NCBI GenBank assembly: GCA_023411375.1
Contig: JAEYOW010000044.1
Span: 62,001-126,000, forward strand
From: Bacillota bacterium
GTDB lineage: Bacteria > Bacillota > Clostridia > Christensenellales > Aristaeellaceae
Reading direction: 5' to 3'
DNA length: 64,000 bases
Of the stretch, positions 60,405 through 64,000 are shown in pieces; the stretch's first letter is position 1; each line of letters opens with the position of its first letter. The position numbers and the translations under genes were made by a program. The notes beneath the pieces were generated by a model. That model made no database searches. It saw only the letters and a program-made list of their open reading frames with translations, and had not been told where the DNA came from.

Positions 60405-60446
60405 AACTCCCTTGTAAACAAAACGCTTACAAGGGAGTTTGCTTAT
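60405..60446 (+). terminator. Terminator of tRNA-Arg
   Basis: AACTCCCTTGTAA pairs with TTACAAGGGAGTT, followed by TTGCTTAT, directly after the CCA. Confidence 0.85.
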
Positions 60447-60703
60447 CTTAAAATATCACCGAAAGGATTAAAACTATCTTTTTCTTTAAATCAACCTGTC
60501 AAAGCGCTGACTTAAAACTTGCAAAAATAGCACTTTAGCACTTTTCTGTCGGGCTTTTTGCGCACTCGCTGAAATCCCTAAACACCTGTGAATTTCCCTT
60601 CCCACAAAAAAGAGGCGCGCCGTGCAAAACGCAACGCCTTACGAACTGCATCCCGAATGCGCCCATCCGCAACGGCTTAGCGGATATTCTTTGTCAACGC
60701 TGA
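60447..60703. other. Intergenic stretch downstream of tRNA-Arg
   Basis: About 250 bases with no recognisable gene. I looked for a repeat of the tRNA 3' end that would mark an integrated element and saw none. Confidence 0.5.
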
Positions 60704-61288
60704 TCAAAAGTCTAATATATCAGTCGGAACCCAAACGCGATAGCTTTGTTTGGATGTCGTCCATTCCACAAGAGCATAATCGTCCTCAATTGCAACAATA
60801 TACACGGTTGCGCCCTTTGTTGACTTGAAGCTGTTGCCATAGTTATCGTATTCGTCTCCCGGGCCATACAGCAGCTTGGTAACGGCGATAACCTTTGCCT
60901 TATAGTCAAGCGGTTCCTCTTCCGGTATGCCGCTATAATCGAAACAACCGGCGTCAATTTCTTCCAAACGCGTGTAAAGCCGGCGCAATTTGTTTTTGTA
61001 GGACAACTCGCACTGAACCCAGCATTTACCGCTTTTATCATAAGCATAGGAGTATACGAGGACATTCCCGCCTTCGACCGTGTAGGTTCCCGTATCTCGA
61101 AACCCCGTGCCAGGGCCGCTTCGTGTAAAAATCCGCTCTTTCCCCAGCGTTTTCATGATTCCTTCGAAAGAATCCTCCATTTCTGAAGATAGGGTGGCGA
61201 AAGAAAAAGCATCATGACCTTTCGCTATCGCAGATCCGCCTGTTGCCAGAAGTACGATCGTTAAAATGAGTGCCAGCGGCCTCTTCAT
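60704..61288 (-). CDS. Secreted SH3-like domain protein
   Basis: A 194-residue exported protein. Residues 1-22 form a signal peptide (LALILTIVLLATGGSAIA). Two regions resemble bacterial SH3 folds: residues 50-105 (RIFTRSGPGTGFRDTGTYTV, KCWVQCEL) and 130-194 (LYGPGDEYDNYGNSF, YALVEWTTSKQSYRVWVPTDIL). Such repeats bind cell wall or other ligands. No catalytic part is attached. Base composition is AT-richer than its surroundings, so recent acquisition is possible. Confidence 0.8.
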   Translation of the reverse strand: MKRPLALILTIVLLATGGSAIAKGHDAFSFATLSSEMEDSFEGIMKTLGKERIFTRSGPGTGFRDTGTYTVEGGNVLVYSYAYDKSGKCWVQCELSYKNKLRRLYTRLEEIDAGCFDYSGIPEEEPLDYKAKVIAVTKLLYGPGDEYDNYGNSFKSTKGATVYIVAIEDDYALVEWTTSKQSYRVWVPTDILDF

Positions 61289-61437
61289 TGGGAAACCATC
61301 CTCCCTCTATTTAATTCACCTTCCAATTCTATTATTAATTATACATAGCAACGCTGAGTTGTCAACTATTGGAAGCGAGCAGTCCGATAACGTATTTTTA
61401 AGTTCGTCAAGCAGCTTTCGCATACCGCTCTCCCAAA

Positions 61438-62460
61438 TCAGTCCACGGGAATTGTCTCCACCCGTGCGGCCATACCGGAATCGCTGGATTGCCGGATGGC
61501 TTCCAGCACAAGCAGCACCTCCGTCGCCTGCTCAAGCGTAGGCGCGTCGCTCTTCTTTCCCTCAAGCGCGTCCAGCATGGCGTCGAACTGGTAAACGTAG
61601 GTGTATTCCATATCAAACGGACAGGGAAGGGACGCATACGCCTGCCCGCCGTCGCCCAACCACACCCCCACGCGGTCAACGCCGTTATCCTTCCAGCTAA
61701 AGCGAATGGAACCCCGCTCAAACGTAAGCTCCAGCGCGCTCTCCTGCGGCAGATAATAGCCTGCGCACTGCGCCAGGTATGTAACCTCTCCGCAGCGCCC
61801 CATAAGCTGATAGCCTCCGTCCAGTCCCGAATAGGCGGTCATTGGTTCCAGATGGGCGTAAAGAGTATCTGTAGGCTGTCCGATGAGGAAATGCATCCGG
61901 TCAATCTGATGCGCGCCGTGCGTCATGAGCAGTCCGCCGCCCGCCTGCGCGGGATCAAAGAACCAAGCGGGGCGCTGATCGTGAAAGTAGTTCAGGTTGA
62001 TGGTATCGCTCGCATGGCGCAGCCGGCCTAGCGCCCGGCCCTCCTCCCCGCTAAGGAAAGCGCGCAGCGCCATCATGGGCGCGAGGTAGCGTTGCGTGTG
62101 GCATACCGCGGCGCGCACACCGGCTTCCCGCGCCGCGCGGAGCATGCGCAGCCCATCTGCCGAGCTGGTTGCCAGCGGCTTTTCCACCATGATGGAAAGC
62201 CCGGCTTCGCAGCAGTCCAGAAACTGCCGGCAATGCTGCTCATGGGGGGTGTTGATGAGCGCCGCGTCCAGCCGCTCGCATGCCAGCATTTCGCGGTAAT
62301 CTGTGTAGACAGGAACCTGCAGCGAATACTCATCCGCAAAGGCCTCTGCCTTTTCCCGCGTGCGGTTGCATAGCGCGGCGATCTCCGCGCGCCCGGTTTT
62401 TAAAAGCGCCCGTACGTTGTCGTGAGCTATCTGGCCCGTTCCAATCACGCCGATTCGCAT
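61438..62460 (-). CDS. Gfo/Idh/MocA family oxidoreductase
   Basis: A 340-residue NAD(P)-dependent dehydrogenase. ATG at 62460 follows GAGGGAGG by seven bases. The Rossmann fold opens with RIGVIGTGQIAHDNVRALL. The conserved EKP is in IMVEKPLATSS, and the substrate-side D and H are in GGGLLMTHGAHQIDRMHFLIG. The family acts on sugars, inositols and related compounds. It overlaps the start-side neighbour, the FAD oxidoreductase gene, by 16 bases, so both belong to one leftward operon that extends beyond the window. The substrate is unknown. Confidence 0.92.
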   Translation of the reverse strand: MRIGVIGTGQIAHDNVRALLKTGRAEIAALCNRTREKAEAFADEYSLQVPVYTDYREMLACERLDAALINTPHEQHCRQFLDCCEAGLSIMVEKPLATSSADGLRMLRAAREAGVRAAVCHTQRYLAPMMALRAFLSGEEGRALGRLRHASDTINLNYFHDQRPAWFFDPAQAGGGLLMTHGAHQIDRMHFLIGQPTDTLYAHLEPMTAYSGLDGGYQLMGRCGEVTYLAQCAGYYLPQESALELTFERGSIRFSWKDNGVDRVGVWLGDGGQAYASLPCPFDMEYTYVYQFDAMLDALEGKKSDAPTLEQATEVLLVLEAIRQSSDSGMAARVETIPVD

Positions 62461-64000
62461 GGTTTTTCCTCCCTCAAGCAAAGCCCGCCCTCCGCCTGCG
62501 TAATTTCAAAGCGTCCGGCATAGGCGTTTTCCAAATGCGGATAGTCCGCCCGGTAGTGCGAGCCCCGGCTCTCGCGCCGGTTTTGCATGGCCGTCAGCAC
62601 GGCTTGCCCCAATGTGAGGAAATGCGCTGCTTTGACAGCCTGCTCGGCCTTGGTGGTATCCAGCCACGGCATGGCGGCAAAATTCTCCCGCCATTGGCAA
62701 AGCTGAGAAATTGCCTCGGCAAGCGGCTTTTCCTCCCGGATGATACCGCCGGCGCGCCACATCAGGCGGCGGATTTGACCAAGCAATGGTTCGGGTTCAA
62801 GCGTGCCCTCCCCGCCGTAGAGCGCCATCAGCGCATCGCGTTCCTGTTCAGGTTCAATCGAAAGGGGTTGGCATCCCATGGCAAAACGCGCCGCATTGTC
62901 GCCGGCAATTTTGCCAAAGACCAGGCAGCTGCCTGTAGAGTGACCACCCAAGCGGTCCGCGCCATGGATGCCACCGCTCGCCTCGCCACAGGCAAACAGC
63001 CCGCGAACGGCAGTCTGGGTATCGCGGCCTATTTTGACGCCGCCGTTGGCAGCATGGTAGAACGGCGCGATATAAATGGGCTGGCTGGTAATATCGACGC
63101 CTTTTTCCTCTCGCAACCAGTCCACATACGGCTTGATAAAGGTAAACTTGCTTTGGAGGATTTCCTTCCTGTAGCGAAGAGCAAAGCCCCGCGTCGGACC
63201 GGGATCGCGCAAGATTTCGGCCATCATGGCGATATCGAAATACTTGGCGATGGTGCGGCACGTGAAGGGCCCGTGGGCAGAGCGCAGGCGCAGACATTCG
63301 GCGCGGTCGGCCGGATTGGGTAAGTACGCCTCCAGCAGGTCGCGCCCATCGCAGGTTTGGAGGCCGTCCGCATAGGGCAGCGCCGTTTCACGAAATACTG
63401 TTTTATAAGCGGGCGATATAAAGCCCGGGATAAACTGTAAAAACTCAAGATTGATCAGGCTTGCGCCCGCCGCCAGCGCCAGCGCTTGCCCGTCGCCGCT
63501 CACATCGGGGGTGTTAAGGTTATGCTCAAACAGGTCGCCAAATCCCCCCGTGGCCAGCACGATGCTGCGGCAGGCGATAACTTCGCGTTCCTCCCCGCGC
63601 CTTAAAACTGCGCCGTTAACCGTACCCGCTCTGGTAAGCAGGGCGATAACCGCCGTGTTTTCCAGCAGCCGGGCGTTTGACTGTGCGTCAAATATAGCGC
63701 GGGCATTTTGACGGATGCGCGTCCAATCCGACCAGACGTAGGTGGGCCGGGCGCGCGTGGCAAAGCACGCCACCTTGGGGTCCGACTCGCGGTAGCGGTC
63801 CACGCCGATTTCCGGGAATTCCCTTACGCGCTGCCGGATATCGCGGATATAGACGCGGTTCATCTCCTCGTCCGCCATACCCATAGAGGCGTCCATAATT
63901 TCTTCCAGGTACTGTTCGTCCGCGCCGGGTTCCCCGATAGAGGCCTGGCAGGCTACCATGTCCATCATGGGATAGAAGCTCGCGCCCGAGCATAGTCGTC
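62445..64000 (-). CDS. FAD-dependent oxidoreductase, fumarate reductase/succinate dehydrogenase flavoprotein type (partial)
   Basis: The leftward frame is open to the right edge, so the N-terminus with the dinucleotide-binding motif is missing; about 518 codons are seen. The edge sequence reads LCSGASFYPMMDMVACQASI. Conserved parts are VLATGGFGDLFEHNLNTPDVSGDGQALALAAGA, HAANGGVKIGRDTQTAVRGLFACGEASGGIHGADRLGGHS and, at the end, the helical C-terminal domain (SRGSHYRADYPH). This matches L-aspartate oxidase and fumarate reductase flavoproteins. Fused or neighbouring iron-sulfur subunits are not seen. It is upstream of and overlaps the Gfo/Idh gene. Confidence 0.88.
   Translation of the reverse strand, partial: RLCSGASFYPMMDMVACQASIGEPGADEQYLEEIMDASMGMADEEMNRVYIRDIRQRVREFPEIGVDRYRESDPKVACFATRARPTYVWSDWTRIRQNARAIFDAQSNARLLENTAVIALLTRAGTVNGAVLRRGEEREVIACRSIVLATGGFGDLFEHNLNTPDVSGDGQALALAAGASLINLEFLQFIPGFISPAYKTVFRETALPYADGLQTCDGRDLLEAYLPNPADRAECLRLRSAHGPFTCRTIAKYFDIAMMAEILRDPGPTRGFALRYRKEILQSKFTFIKPYVDWLREEKGVDITSQPIYIAPFYHAANGGVKIGRDTQTAVRGLFACGEASGGIHGADRLGGHSTGSCLVFGKIAGDNAARFAMGCQPLSIEPEQERDALMALYGGEGTLEPEPLLGQIRRLMWRAGGIIREEKPLAEAISQLCQWRENFAAMPWLDTTKAEQAVKAAHFLTLGQAVLTAMQNRRESRGSHYRADYPHLENAYAGRFEITQAEGGLCLREEKPCESA

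Noticed and set aside
60326..60703. tRNA-Arg as integration site of a mobile element
   Set aside because: No integrase and no repeat of the tRNA 3' end were found downstream; the SH3-like gene is the only AT-richer neighbour.

Overview
The window looks like a chromosomal segment of a GC-rich, anaerobic, endospore-forming member of the Clostridia. The pointers are a SpoIVB sporulation protease, an oxygen-sensitive class III ribonucleotide reductase (nrdD), formate-tetrahydrofolate ligase (fhs), strong GGAGG ribosome binding sites, TTGACA/TATAAT promoters with 17-base spacers and tRNA genes with encoded CCA. The genus cannot be fixed from sequence alone; a GC-rich order such as Christensenellales or Eubacteriales is a guess.

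Layout. 1-6.4 kb: an incomplete membrane protein, a ROK fructokinase, a CBM9-like protein, a patch of gene decay (response regulator/permease remnant and a TVP38 gene with several frameshifts), azlCD and secG. 6.5-15.6 kb: fhs, an Lrp regulator, an aminotransferase and a CapA-like protein, then a glycerate module (CdaR-type regulator, GntP permease, glycerate 2-kinase). 15.6-17.5 kb: a phage-like switch in which a LexA/CI-type repressor diverges from a sigma region-2-only protein, a small zinc protein and a region-4-like protein. 17.6-24.0 kb: MerR, a metal-dependent amidohydrolase, tRNA-Ala, nrdD with tandem NrdR-like boxes, and spoIVB. 24.2-29.0 kb: a leftward operon of a zinc-ribbon protein, a membrane protein, an ABC exporter and a GNAT-phosphomannose isomerase fusion.

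29.2-38.8 kb is one leftward catabolic operon behind a consensus promoter: GntR/UTRA regulator, ADP-ribosylglycohydrolase-fold enzyme, ribose-type ABC importer (ATPase, two permeases, binding protein), RpiB-like isomerase with an altered active-site loop, FGGY kinase and amidohydrolase. Together they suggest import of a glycoside, hydrolysis, then phosphorylation and isomerisation of the released sugar; the substrate is unknown.

39.0-42.1 kb: a two-domain acetyltransferase, a YgjP-type peptidase, an esterase and a DUF4342-like protein. 42.2-47.9 kb: a leftward envelope-glycan operon in which a split transketolase is translationally coupled to a sugar transferase, followed upstream by a YczE-like protein, LicD and a flippase. 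48.0-51.0 kb: citrate synthase and an L,D-transpeptidase share a perfect 34-bp palindromic terminator. 51.0-51.8 kb is a gene-poor stretch with a truncated XRE regulator. 51.9-60.2 kb: DUF3021/LytTR pair, recD2, comF, a DUF421 protein and several small uncharacterised proteins. 60.3-64.0 kb: tRNA-Arg, an SH3-like secreted protein, a Gfo/Idh/MocA dehydrogenase and an incomplete FAD-dependent oxidoreductase running off the right edge.
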